Assembly: GCA_031216915.1 (NCBI GenBank)
Contig: CM062290.1
Location: forward strand, 253,152,581 to 253,216,580
Direction: 5' to 3'
DNA length: 64,000 bases
DNA from: Pictodentalium vernedei
Taxonomy: Eukaryota > Mollusca > Scaphopoda > Dentaliida > Dentaliidae
Shown: in pieces, positions 55,499-64,000 of the stretch
Layout of the letters: the number at the start of each line of letters is the position of its first letter
Position numbering within the stretch: position 1 is the stretch's first letter
Position numbers and translations under genes: made by a program
Notes under the pieces: generated by a model
What the model was told of the DNA's origin: nothing
The model's input: only the letters and a program-made list of their open reading frames with translations
Database searches by the model: none

Positions 55499-56154
55499 AT
55501 GGAACTTCGAAGTAAAAAAATCTATCCATCATTAGAGAGTTGAATGCCGAGCCCACGGCACATCTTCTACCACCACAAAGTAGTGACAACGTGGGGCAGA
55601 AGTATCGAATCAAACAAATCAATAGAATTCAGTCGTATCTGATGTGAGAGAGAGATTCTCGTCGTTCGCTCAATAAGAAATATTCGAGATTAGAGAAATT
55701 CGTGAGTGGTGTAGATTTGACTCTCATCACAGTCTCTATGGGTTTGAACGTTGCTGGAATCAGTCTATTGTCAACTGCCGTCATTGCTGTTCTGGTCATG
55801 TTGGCCATAGAAGGATTGGCTTTGACTGCCGGATACGTCAGTACGATCAAAAAATTATCCATGAAGGCCAAGAAACTCGAAAACATCAGCTTTTTAGCCA
55901 ATGCAAAGATCAACACCATGTCGGATAAGATCTTTATGGCATTAAAAGACGGTAGGATTTCGGACAGTGAATTCATCGACATATTGAATGAAAAACAAAA
56001 ATACGAAGTCATTAAATCGAAGATAAAAGTCATGAGTCATCAGATCATCAAGGAAGAATTGAAGAATTCTCTCGTGGAAAAAGGTATGGAAGAAGTGAGA
56101 CAATTGTATCATAAATTGTTAGATCCCAAAAAGATTCCAGAAGCAATCAATTGA
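55499..56154 (+). pseudogene. Polinton-type membrane protein (frameshift plus TGA)
   Basis: The frame starts at ATG 55499 (MELRSKKIYPSL), shifts near 55535, runs through AEPTAHLLPPQSSDNVGQKY to a TGA at 55645-55647, and continues in frame to 56154. The long C-terminal piece has one or two membrane segments (LITVSMGLNVAGISLLS, IAVLVMLAIEGLALTAGYVS), then a coiled-coil-like charged tail (KAKKLENISFLANAKIN; DGRISDSEFIDILNEKQKYE). This domain order is frequent in cnidarian and molluscan Polinton-like loci; role unknown, perhaps a minor virion membrane protein. The last 115 bp are exactly duplicated at 63718. Confidence 0.6.
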
Positions 56155-56275
56155 AAAAAAGTGTATTTATATATATAAAAGAAAAAAAAATTATAAATTA
56201 AAAAAAAATATAAACAAAAATACAAAAAAAACAAAAAAACTAAATAAACAAAAAACCGAAACAAAAAAACAACAA

Positions 56276-56740
56276 ATGTATTGCGTCAAATGCAAGAGAG
56301 TTACCGATACGGTTAACATTAAAAAAGTACTGACAAAAAATAAAAGTCCCATGCTTCGCGGAATGTGTAAAGTGTGCGGTTCAACCAAGACGCAATTCGT
56401 CAAACGCAGTGCCGGTCTGACAGATAAATTGATTAATAATCTACCCATCGAAATGCATCTGCCAGGACATCAATTCACTGAACCCGGCACAAAATTAAAT
56501 AAGAGACTGAATTGAGATCTGACACCTAAATCTTGGAGCAAATCTATCAATAGGATGGATTTGGCTGCTTACACTCACGATCTGTGCTATGCTAAACATC
56601 CCGACGTCGAGACTCATAATCAAATCTGCAATAAGGACATGTTGAAAATCATATCGAATCCCACTAGGAGAGAGAGACTCAAATGTTCGTTGGTCAGTAA
56701 AGTGATCGGTACCAAACGTCGATTTGGATGGGGGTCATAA
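56276..56740 (+). pseudogene. Zinc-ribbon plus phospholipase A2-like virion protein (one TGA)
   Basis: ATG 56276. The N-terminal ~45 residues hold two CxxC pairs (YCVKCK and CKVCG), a zinc ribbon. GHQFTEPGTKLNKRLN is then followed by TGA (56513-56515). In the same frame the PLA2-like core follows: AAYTHDLCYAK, with the HD pair of the phospholipase A2 active site (His-Asp) and the conserved Cys/Tyr. It ends VIGTKRRFGWGS. Parvovirus-VP1-like PLA2 domains breach endosomal membranes during entry; Polintons and related viruses carry similar proteins. The stop codon separates the ribbon from the enzyme, so the copy is broken. It overlaps the integrase start by 13 bp. Confidence 0.65.
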
Positions 56741-57530
56741 AAAAAAATGTCCAGAACACATTATTAACGAATGCATTGGCGAACGAACAACACAAGCCCA
56801 TCACATGTCAATTTCGAGGGAGAAGGGTGTTCGTGAAGGGTTTGGATCAGATCTGGTTGGCCAATCTGGTCGACATGAAATTGCATTCGAAACGGAACAA
56901 GGGCATTAAATACATACTGATGGTCATCGATGTGTTTTTGAAATATGGATGGATGAGACCACTGAAGAATAAATTGGGAGCTTGTGTGGCCGAGGCTCTG
57001 AAGAGCATATTCGCATCGTCTTCTCGAAAACGTTCGTCTGTTGGTCGACCTCTAATCCATCGAAAATGAAGGGAAAGCTAACATGATTGATTGAACGTTG
57101 GAATAGAAACATGAAAGAAAACATGTACAAGTATTTCATGGCCAAGAAATATATTGACGTTCTAGACGAACTGGTCGAAGAATACAACAGCACGCGACAC
57201 AGATCGATCAAGATGATGCCTGCAGAAGCTAGCGATCCTTGAAACGTAAAACGCATCTTCGTGAATCTCTATCCCAAAAGGATTAAGATCAAGAAGGTGT
57301 CAAAAACACCATAATTTGCAGTCTGCGATCGAGTGAGAATCAGTTCTTATAAGTCACTCTTTGTGAAAGGTTACACTCCTCGATGGACTAAGGAAATCTT
57401 TAAGATTGTTGGAATAGTTTACACAGATCCGGTGACTTACAAAATAGAAGCATTAGAGGATGACGAAGATGACAGCAGAGAAATCATTGGAACATTTTAC
57501 GAACAAGAATTGCAGAAGACAGAGTTTTGA
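56728..57530 (+). pseudogene. Polinton-type rve integrase (deleted and interrupted)
   Basis: ATG 56728. The N-terminal domain precedes a catalytic block IWLANLVDMKLHSKRNKGIK, YILMVIDVFLKYGWMRPL with the first Asp(s). Then comes a disturbed stretch (57000-57090) where the segment with the second catalytic Asp is missing and the frame changes. Downstream, IERWNRNMKENMYKYF holds the Glu, and YNSTRHRSIKMMPAEAS matches the end of the rve fold. Further breaks are TGA at 57240 and TAA at 57312; the C-terminal SH3-like part (FVKGYTPRWTKEIFKIVGI) follows to 57530. Such integrases insert Polintons in the host genome. Dead: at least one catalytic residue is deleted. Confidence 0.7.
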
Positions 57531-57688
57531 AAAAAACAATACTTCACATTTATTTTATTTTTTTTTATACATATATAAAGGAAAAAGTAAGGAAAAAAAA
57601 TAATAAAATAATAATTAAAAAAACAATTTATAATAACACAAACCCCCCCCCCCCCCCCAAAAAAAAAACAAAAAAAAAAAACAAAAAC

Positions 57689-58129
57689 ATGACGAATATA
57701 TTAAATATAACCAAACGTATATTGAGAGATGAAAGCATTCAAGAATACGAAGCTCACAAGTCCAAACCCGTGACTGGAACCAGTCTGAACAGTTCCGGTG
57801 AAATATGAATCACCGTCGAGACTCAAGATCTGTTCGTTCATCCCAGCAAAAGTTACATAGTGATACAGGGACGTCTCACCAAGGAAGACGGAAGCGATTA
57901 TGCCAACGATGATGTAGTCACACTAGCCAATAATGGCTTGATGCATCTGTTCAAAGATTGCGTGAGACATTTACTAGATATGTTAACATATAGAGGAGAA
58001 ACACCTTTTGAAGAATTTATTATTGCTATGTTCGATTTTGGTTTAGTCATGGACGAGTGTTTTAAGAATGTTAAACCAAAACAAATAACAATATATGCAA
58101 GTTCGGAATGTCAAACCAAAACAAAATAA
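57689..58129 (+). pseudogene. Start of Polinton-type major capsid-like protein (TGA, truncated)
   Basis: ATG 57689 after a poly-C/poly-A leader. 39 codons end in TGA at 57806-57808; the same frame continues from ITVETQDLFVHPSKSYIVIQ through GRLTKEDGSDYANDDVVTLA to NNGLMHLF. This pattern (beta-strand rich, 'NNG.MHLF' segment) is typical of the N-terminal part of double-jelly-roll capsid proteins of this group. After ~residue 95 the homology-like part stops and an unrecognised tail (ETPFEEFIIAMFDFGL..) runs to 58129. A normal protein would be several hundred residues longer, so a large internal deletion is inferred. Confidence 0.55.
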
Positions 58130-58276
58130 AAAGTAATAAATAATAAAAAAAAATATGGATTTTGAGACAGTGATTTATTCTCTCTCAAAATCCAATTATA
58201 TATATATATATATATATTTTGGAGTTGTCTCCCCTACATCACAAAAAAGTGATTATTTCAATTTTTGTTTTTGTTT

Positions 58277-59352
58277 TCACTGTTTGTTCAGAGGATCGAG
58301 TTCGATCAACAGAGAGACCACTGAAGTGGCGGCTTCATTATTATTGGTTTTCATCTTGAAATTGATCCTATCCCCCATCTGCACCTTTAGAGGTGTACTG
58401 AAGACGCTAGTGTTCAAGTGTCGTTCCTTCATCTTTTCAACGCTGCACCTCTTGTTGTTTTCCACACCATTCACCACAAGATTGATGACTGCTCTATTGC
58501 TCAAGTCCGTAGAAGTCAGACTCATTCGAATAATCTCAACTCCCACTGGCATGGGATATCCTATCAGACTGTTCAGCGGTCCATTACCTCCGTTTCCAAA
58601 GGACCATTCGGCTTTTTCTGCATCTAATGCACTGCTCTCCTCGGCCCAGATGGTGATTAATTGTCTGGTGTATTTTATCTTTTCCATGACGGAGATCAGA
58701 GTGCAGGCATTTGACATGTGCATGGGGTCTGGTAGATTCGTTAGTGCGTGTCCTCCCATGTCCAGTTTGCCTTCCATGATATCACCCTTTCTCCAGACTG
58801 TATTTTCGCCCAAGTACTGTCTGTTGACCATGCTGGAAGCAAATTCCGCTTCGTCATCGAGACTGAATAGATTGTGACCAGCCATGTCAATGCCGGCCGC
58901 CATGGTTCCTCCGGATTTTTTGTTCAGATGCAATTCGTCGACTTGAGATTTCAGATAGGATTGAGAATTCTGTAGGTCAGAATCCACGAGTCTTTGTCCT
59001 TATCGTTGATCTGGGACAGATTCAATATCTTGTTGAATCCCACATCCAGATCTGATTTCATTTCTAACTCGTTGACGTTATTCTTTCTCAGTTCCAAGTC
59101 TACGTATTGTTTGGTTACTGCATCGTTAGGATTCGTGGGAATGAGCACATTGGTTATCTTGTTAGAATTTGCATTCAATTCGGACTGCATCACTTTAAGA
59201 AAGTAGCGATCACTCAGATGTTTACTGAATCCTCTGTGAGTGTTATCTGCATATCTTTTAGTGGCCTCACCTCCAATGTCGTCCAGATTTAAAATTCCAC
59301 ATTCCGAATCATTGTCTTTTTTCTCGGCAAGACACACCTCTATAAAACACAC
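58277..59352 (-). pseudogene. Fibre-like attachment protein (frameshifted)
   Basis: Minus strand, two frames: 59352-58951 and 58987-58277, joined around 58970 by a one-base shift. The N-terminal half has repeated tail-fibre-style elements (NKITNVLIPTNPNDAVTKQY; FNKILNLSQIND; GHNLFSLDDEAEFASS; GHALTNLPDPM), each a N..I..L/P......A...YV-type unit seen in trimeric fibres. The C-terminal ~140 residues (TIWAEESSALDAEKAEWSFG ... LLIELDPLNKQ) resemble a globular head. Probably receptor-binding fibre or spike of the virion. The 5' end is fused to a different gene fragment (59352-59470). Confidence 0.6.
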
Positions 59353-59470
59353 CTTGAAAATGTTTGATTTTTAAATCTTTTGCCGCCTTCAACAAATCAA
59401 TGTTGGATAAGGGCTCGTTGGGTAAGATGACACCTTCTGCGGATATGTGTTTTATTTTCTTCTTATTCAT
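59352..59470 (-). pseudogene. Fragment resembling the N-terminus of an adenain-like protease, fused upstream of fibre gene
   Basis: ATG at 59470 (minus) reads NKKKIKHISAEGVILPNEPL, SNIDLLKAAKDLKIKHFQGV, FYRG, to a TGA at ~59318. In the neighbouring frame ECGILNLDDIGG follows and then runs straight into fibre sequence. The layout resembles the start of the Ulp1/adenain-type protease found next to fibre genes in Polintons, cut by a deletion. Identification rests on short similarity; the catalytic His and Cys are absent. Confidence 0.35.
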
Positions 59471-59550
59471 AAATATGTTGTTTTTTTATTTATTATTTTT
59501 TTTTCTATTCTTTTTTTAATTTATAAACTCGCGAGTTTTTTTTTTTAAAC

Positions 59551-60050
59551 TTACAACATTTCAATGTCCTCAATCATACTGCATTCATCATCCTCTCGAT
59601 TTTGTTGTTGAAATGTCGCGGAATAATGTCCGAGTGCGAAAGTGTGTATTTTATCCTTACATATAATTCTCTTATTGTCGTCGACCGTCAACGCAATCTT
59701 ATTGATTTCTTTGGTGTACATCTCATGCTTTTCACTTTGAATCACAGTCATCTTTTTATACACAGTCAAACCTTTGAAAAGACACTCTTTATACTCGTAA
59801 AAAGCGATGTTTTTATTCGTCACACACGCTTGAATGTCTTTACATCTCTTGATTTCTTCACCATCAAGGAGATAAGCGTACAATTTAGGTCTCAAACCCA
59901 CGAATTCGGTGATCTGCCTTCCAAGGCTCTCATCTTTGAATTTCGAGATTTGCGAGACCGGGAATCGCGTCAAAGGTTTTAAAATATCCTTTAATGGCGA
60001 CATCTCGTTCAATCGGAATCAATGATTTCTCCACTGCACTGAATAAGATT
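59551..60050 (-). pseudogene. C-terminal fragment of Polinton-type family B DNA polymerase
   Basis: Minus-strand frame from ~60012 to the stop at 59551: FKDESLGRQITEFVGLRPKL and YAYLLDGEEIKRCKDIQACV, then YKECLFKGLTVYKKMTVIQS and NKIALTVDDNKRIICKDKIH, ending in an acidic tail (DDECSMIEDIEML). The FVGLRPK..Y segment followed by K.CK and I.L..DDKR blocks is the usual C-terminal end of protein-primed polymerases of Polinton/adintovirus elements. The catalytic motifs lie further upstream and are absent, cut by the HINE-like insertion or a deletion at ~60060. No start codon is expected. Confidence 0.5.
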
Positions 60051-60073
60051 TCCTTTATCGCTCCAAGTCCCTT

Positions 60074-60233
60074 GTTAGCTCACCTGACTGAAAGTCAGGG
60101 TGAGCTTTTCTTATCACTCTTCGTCCGTGGTCCGTCCGTGGTCCATCATCTGTGGTCCATCGTCCGTGGTCCGTCGTCCGTGGTCCTACATGAAGGTGGT
60201 GTTTGAGCCTCTTTCTCCTAAACCCCTGGTCAT
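60074..60233 (+). mobile_element. HINE-like 5' end fragment (tagctcacctgac type)
   Basis: tagctcacctgactgaaagtca followed by gggtgagc is a hairpin-type terminus; then cgtccgtggtccgtcc microsatellite to ~60190. It is cut or joined by the next element at ~60234. Sequence style matches a repeat abundant in mollusc genomes. Confidence 0.55.
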
Positions 60234-61785
60234 ATTTATACCCCCGCTTCGAAGAAGTGGGGGCTATATAGGAATCGCCCTGTATGTCCGTACGTCCGTC
60301 CGTCCGTACGTCTTTCCGGACATGAAATTCTTGTGTGCGCAACTCCTCCTACATTTATCAATCAATTTGGACAAAACTTTTCAGACATCATCACTACTAA
60401 GTGAACATGCGCATATTCCAAGATTTTTGATCTGCGACAATTTTAACCAGGTTATCTCCTTTTGACTTAGATTTATTATGTCTTTCCGTTCGAACAAATT
60501 CTTGTGTGCTCAACTCCTCCTACATTAATGAACCGATTTTGATGAAACCTTTCAAACATCATCTCTACTAAGTGAACATGTGCATATTCCAAACTTTTTG
60601 ATCTGCGACAATTTTAACCAGGTTATCTCTCTTCAACTTTGATTTAATATGGGTTTCTGCATGAAATTCTTGTGTGCGCAACTCCTCCTACATTTATCAA
60701 TCAATTTGGACGAAAGTTTACAGACATCATCACTACTAAGTGAACATGCGCATATTCCTAAATTTTTGAGCTGTGGCAATTTTAACTAGGTTATCTCCCT
60801 TTAACTTAGATTTATTAAGGGTTTCTACATGAAATTCTTGTGCGTGCAACTCCTCCTACATTTATCAATCAATTTGGACAAAACTTTTCAGACATCATCA
60901 CTACTAAGTGAACATGCGCATATTCCAAGATTTTTGGTTGGCGACAATTTTAACCAGGTTATCTCCCTTTGACTTAGATTTATTATGTCTTTCCGTTCGA
61001 ACAAATTCTTGTGTGCGCAACTCCTCCTACATTAATGAACCGATTTTGATGAAACCTTTCAAACATCATCTCTACTAAGTGAACATGTGCATATTCCAAA
61101 CTTTTTGATCTGCGACAATTTTAACCAGGTTATCTCTCTTGAACTTTGATTTAATATGGGTTTCTGCATGAAATTCTTGTGTGCACAACTCCTCCTACAT
61201 TTATCAATCAATTTGGACGAAAGTTTACAGACATCATCACTACTAAGTGAACATGCGCATATTCCAAAATTTTTTAGCTGTGGCTATTTTAACTAGGTTA
61301 TCTCCCTTTAACTTAGATTTATTATGGGTTTCTACATGAAATTCTTGTGCGTGCAACTCCTCCTACATTTATCAATCAATTTTGACGAAACCTTTCAAAC
61401 ATTATCACAACTAAGTGAACATACGCATATTCCCAAATTTTTGATCTGCGACAATTTTAACCAGGTTATCTCCCTTTAACTTGGATTTATTATGGGTTTT
61501 CAAATGGGATTCTTGTGTGTGCAACTCCTCCTACATTAATGAACCGATTTTGAATACATGTTGCACATTGTAAATGTGTTTTTCCAAATGTAAACCATAT
61601 ATGTGTGGGCTCTTTAAGTATTCAGTGCTGTTCTGTGGAAGGCCACATGCAAATACAAATTTCAACAACAAAAAATGATCTTTATGTATACATTTCCTTA
61701 TGGCCTTCGCCTACATGATCAGAAGTGCATTCCTCTAAAAACCCAAAGCGGGGGTATTAATCACCTTCAGTGATAGTTCTAGTTT
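60234..61785 (+). mobile_element. HINE/pearl-like element with seven ~165-bp core repeats
   Basis: The 5' end tatacccccgcttcgaag, with a short palindrome (cccccgcttcgaagaagtggggg), precedes gtccgtacgtccgtccgtcc. Core units begin gaaattcttgtgtgcgcaac (about 60326, 60493, 60661, 60829, 60997, 61167, 61338; an eighth partial at 61505). The 3' part has aaagcgggggtatta, complementary to the 5' end, followed by a hairpin (tcaccttcagtga) and tagttctagttt. Terminal palindrome, GTCC microsatellite, core repeats, subterminal repeat and 3' hairpin all match the pearl/Helentron-derived layout. Confidence 0.7.
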
Positions 61786-61789
61786 AATT

Positions 61790-63717
61790 AAATTTCATGT
61801 AAGTAGTGGTTATATAGGGGCATTTTGATTTTTATCCAAATTAGGTTTCGGCTCGTATTGAGCAGAGGAGTGGGGAAAAAATGGCCAAATTTTTTGAAAA
61901 TCTTCTTCTAATGAACCACCAGTAGCAGAGACTTGATATGTGGTATACTGAGTCCTTTTGAGGTTTAGAATCCAGTTTGTTCAAGAGAAGTTTGTCGGCC
62001 ATTATTTGCCTTCGTTATGGGAGGGGCGAAAATTTTGGCCACGCCTAAAATTTCTATTTTCTGAACCGTGAGGTCGATTTGAACCAAATTTGATATGGGA
62101 TGATAATGGGTCATAAGTAGTTGATTGATGCAAAAAAAAATTTTCTCTTTGCCCCGTGGGAACCTCGGGAGCTAAAAATAGGAAAAACCTTAAAACTGCC
62201 ATATCTCCAAAACTACATGGCACAGAGAATTCTTATTTTGTATAAAGCTTACTTTCATCCAGTAGAATAGCATGGTTAAAAAAAATCCATATCGGTTTGA
62301 TCACAAGGTACTTTTTTTCAGGACTTTGAAAAAGTGCTGAGTCAGCACTTTTTAACACTGTAGGCAATGGGAAAAACATTAAAAAATCTTCTTTTCCAGA
62401 TCCAGCAGGCAGAATCTTTTGATATTTGGTATGCAACATTGTAGGGTGGATCTGATTCAAGTTGTTCAAATCGCCCCCCTAGGTTCATATTTGGGCTCAG
62501 TATAGGAGCCCGATTTCGAACTTAATGCATTTCAGGTAAATTTCTTCAAAAATCTTCTTCTCCAGATCCAGCAGGCAGAATCTTTTGATATTTGGTATGC
62601 AACATTGTGAGGTGGATCTAATTCAAGTTTGTTCAAATCGGCTCCATAGATTCATATTTGGGCTCACTATAGAAGCTCGAATTCGAAATTAGTGCATTTC
62701 AGGCAAATTTCTTCAAAAATCTTCTTCTCCAGATCCAGCAGGCAGAATCTTTTCATATTTGGTATGCAACATTGTGGGGTAGATCTGATTCAAGTTTGTT
62801 CAAATCGGCCCCCTGGATTCATATTTGGGCTCACTATAGAAGCCCGAATTCGAACTCAGTGCATTTCAGGCAAATTTCTTAAAAAATCTTCTTCTCCAGA
62901 TCCAGCAGGCAGAATCTTTTGATATTTGGTATGCAACATTGTGGGGTGGAGCTGATTCAAGTTTGTTCAAATCGGCCCCCTGGGTTTATATTTGGGCTCA
63001 GTATAGGAGCCCAAATTTGAACTTAGTGCATTTCAGGCAAATTTCTTTGAAAATCTTCTTCTCAAGATCCAGCAGGCAGAATCTTTTGATATTGGGTATG
63101 CACCATGCTTAGGGGGGTGAGATTCAAGTTTGTTCAAGCCAAGTCCCTGGGTTCATATTTGGGCTCACTGTGGGAGCCTGAATTATAACTTAGTTCAAAA
63201 TGAGGAATTTTCTTTAAAAATCTTCTTCAGATCCAGCAGTCGGAATGTTTTGATATTTGGTATGCAGCATCCTTAGGGGGATGAGATTTAATTTTGTTCA
63301 AGGCATGTCCCTAGGTCCATATTTGGACTCACTGTGGGAGCCCGAATGATAACTTAGTTCTAAATGAGGAATTTTTTTTAAAAATCTTCTTCAGATCCAT
63401 CAGTCGGAATATTTTGATATTTGGTATGCAGCATCCTTAGGGGGTAAGATTCAAGTTTGTTCAAGCCATGTCCCTAGGTCCATATTTGGACTCACTGTGG
63501 GAGCTCGAATTGTAACTTAGTTCAAAATGAGGAATTTTCTTTAAAAAATCTTCTTCTTCAGATCCAGCAGTCGGAATGTTTTGATTCCGAGTAAGATTCA
63601 AGTTTGTTCAAGCCATGTCCCTAGGTCCATATTTGGACTCACTGTGGGAGCTCGAATTGTAACTTAGTTCAAAATGAGGAATTTTCTTTAAAAAATCTTC
63701 TTCTTCAGATCCAGCAG
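61790..63717. repeat. Minisatellite, ~165-bp period (atcttcttctccagatccag)
   Basis: Unit starts (gatccagcag) at about 62398, 62565, 62732, 62899, 63066, 63230, 63394, 63561 and 63708; spacings are 164-167 bp except the last (147). Units share tttgatatttggtatgca and gggctcactatagga. More diverged units lie upstream (61900-62390). The array stops abruptly at 63717 against viral-type sequence. It may be a HINE core array like the one before it. Confidence 0.8.
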
Positions 63718-64000
63718 TCAGATCATCAAGGAAGAATTGAAGAATTCTCTCGTGGAAAAAGGTATGGAAGAAGTGAGACAATTGTATCATAAATTGTTAG
63801 ATCCCAAAAAGATTCCAGAAGCAATCAATTGAAAAAAAGTGTATTTATATATATAAAAGAAAAAAAAATTATAAATTAAAAAAAAATATAAACAAAAATA
63901 CAAAAAAAACAAAAAAACTAAATAAACAAAAAACCGAAACAAAAAAACAACAAATGTATTGCGTCAAATGCAAGAGAGTTACCGATACGGTTAACATTAA
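63718..64000 (+). repeat. Exact second copy of 56040-56322 (viral-type element)
   Basis: 283 bp identical to 56040-56322 by eye, including all homopolymer runs and running off the window end. It includes the last 115 bp of the membrane protein gene (stop at ~63831) and the first ~48 bp of the zinc-ribbon/PLA2-like gene (ATG 63955). The junction joins the minisatellite with 2 bp or so of shared sequence (tc). Confidence 0.9.

Larger units (their letters stand above)
53400..60060. mobile_element. Endogenous Polinton/adintovirus-like element (degraded)
   Basis: An AT-rich block with densely packed short genes: + strand 53477-58129, minus strand 58277-60012. Gene contents match the Polinton (Maverick)/adintovirus module: PX-like core protein, zinc ribbon plus phospholipase A2-like protein, rve integrase, capsid-like protein start, fibre-like protein joined to a protease-like N-terminus, and the C-terminal part of a DNA polymerase. 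ATPase and most of polymerase and capsid are missing, and almost every gene has a stop, shift or deletion. No terminal inverted repeats were found. It ends where a HINE-like element begins (60074). Confidence 0.75.

Noticed and set aside
53477-58129. Alternative genetic code (TGA as sense) in the viral-type element
   Set aside because: Several true gene ends and frameshifts coexist, one stop is TAA, and CpG deamination explains TGA more simply; kept only as a minor hypothesis.
58155-58877. 240-residue + strand ORF
   Set aside because: Shadow of the minus-strand fibre-like gene; its leucine/serine-rich sequence is an artefact.
60326-63717. Regularly spaced repeats resembling a CRISPR array
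   Set aside because: Units are ~165 bp, continuous without unique spacers, in a eukaryotic transposon context.

Overview
The window looks like an animal (metazoan) genome, most likely a mollusc or another lophotrochozoan. One intron-split host gene on the + strand is spread over more than 40 kb. Its introns are filled with transposable elements of animal type: Tc1/mariner, MULE, Gypsy, BEL/Pao, non-LTR LINEs, a tRNA-derived SINE, piggyBac-type MITEs and pearl/HINE-like elements with GTCC-type microsatellites plus ~160-bp core repeats, a style described from bivalves. The mollusc assignment is inferred from repeat style, not from a phylogenetic marker.

Host gene: four consecutive exons (9727-9859, 15127-15335, 45629-45818, 50310-50441), all with GT/AG junctions and compatible phases, encode the N-terminal ~220 residues of a membrane-anchored GMC oxidoreductase (FAD-dependent glucose/choline dehydrogenase family). 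The remaining ~2/3 of the protein is not found before 64000. Exon 1 and its upstream region also occur as a degraded inverted copy (14309-14507) inside intron 1.

Layout. 1-9.6 kb: repeats only (short MITE-like hairpins, a LINE 3' tail, minisatellites, a 1.8-kb HINE-like element). 9.6-15.1 kb (intron 1): piggyBac MITE nested in a hairpin, a 2.4-kb foldback element, exon-1 inverted copy, SINE. 15.3-45.6 kb (intron 2): second HINE copy, a decayed LINE, a TIR transposon with another inside it, and a nested stack bounded by Tc1/mariner termini (26011-45577). Inside the Tc1 lie a MULE-like MITE, a long-inverted-repeat element and a 16-kb MULE span. Inside a MULE transposase intron sits a Gypsy retrotransposon (29978-44439). 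Inside the Gypsy sit a BEL/Pao element (34380-38053, identical LTRs) and a truncated LINE. 45.8-50.3 kb (intron 3): a second MULE (46003-48968). 50.4-53.4 kb: small repeats. About 53.4-60.06 kb: an AT-rich endogenous Polinton/adintovirus-like element whose genes are nearly all broken. 60.07-63.7 kb: HINE-like elements and ~165-bp minisatellite. 63718-64000: an exact second copy of 56040-56322.

Most unusual: the Gypsy element carries, downstream of its integrase in the place of env, an ORF with a C2H2-like finger and a TatD-type metal-dependent nuclease domain, preceded by a possible splice acceptor. Its Gag begins with a helix-hairpin-helix domain and shows no CCHC knuckle. Three MULE-type elements share a cassette-like TIR built from repeated short GGGAC..CGNCG-type motifs in both orientations. 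The viral-type element shows mainly TGA premature stops, as expected from CpG deamination. No bacterial-type operons, CRISPR arrays or rRNA genes were seen.
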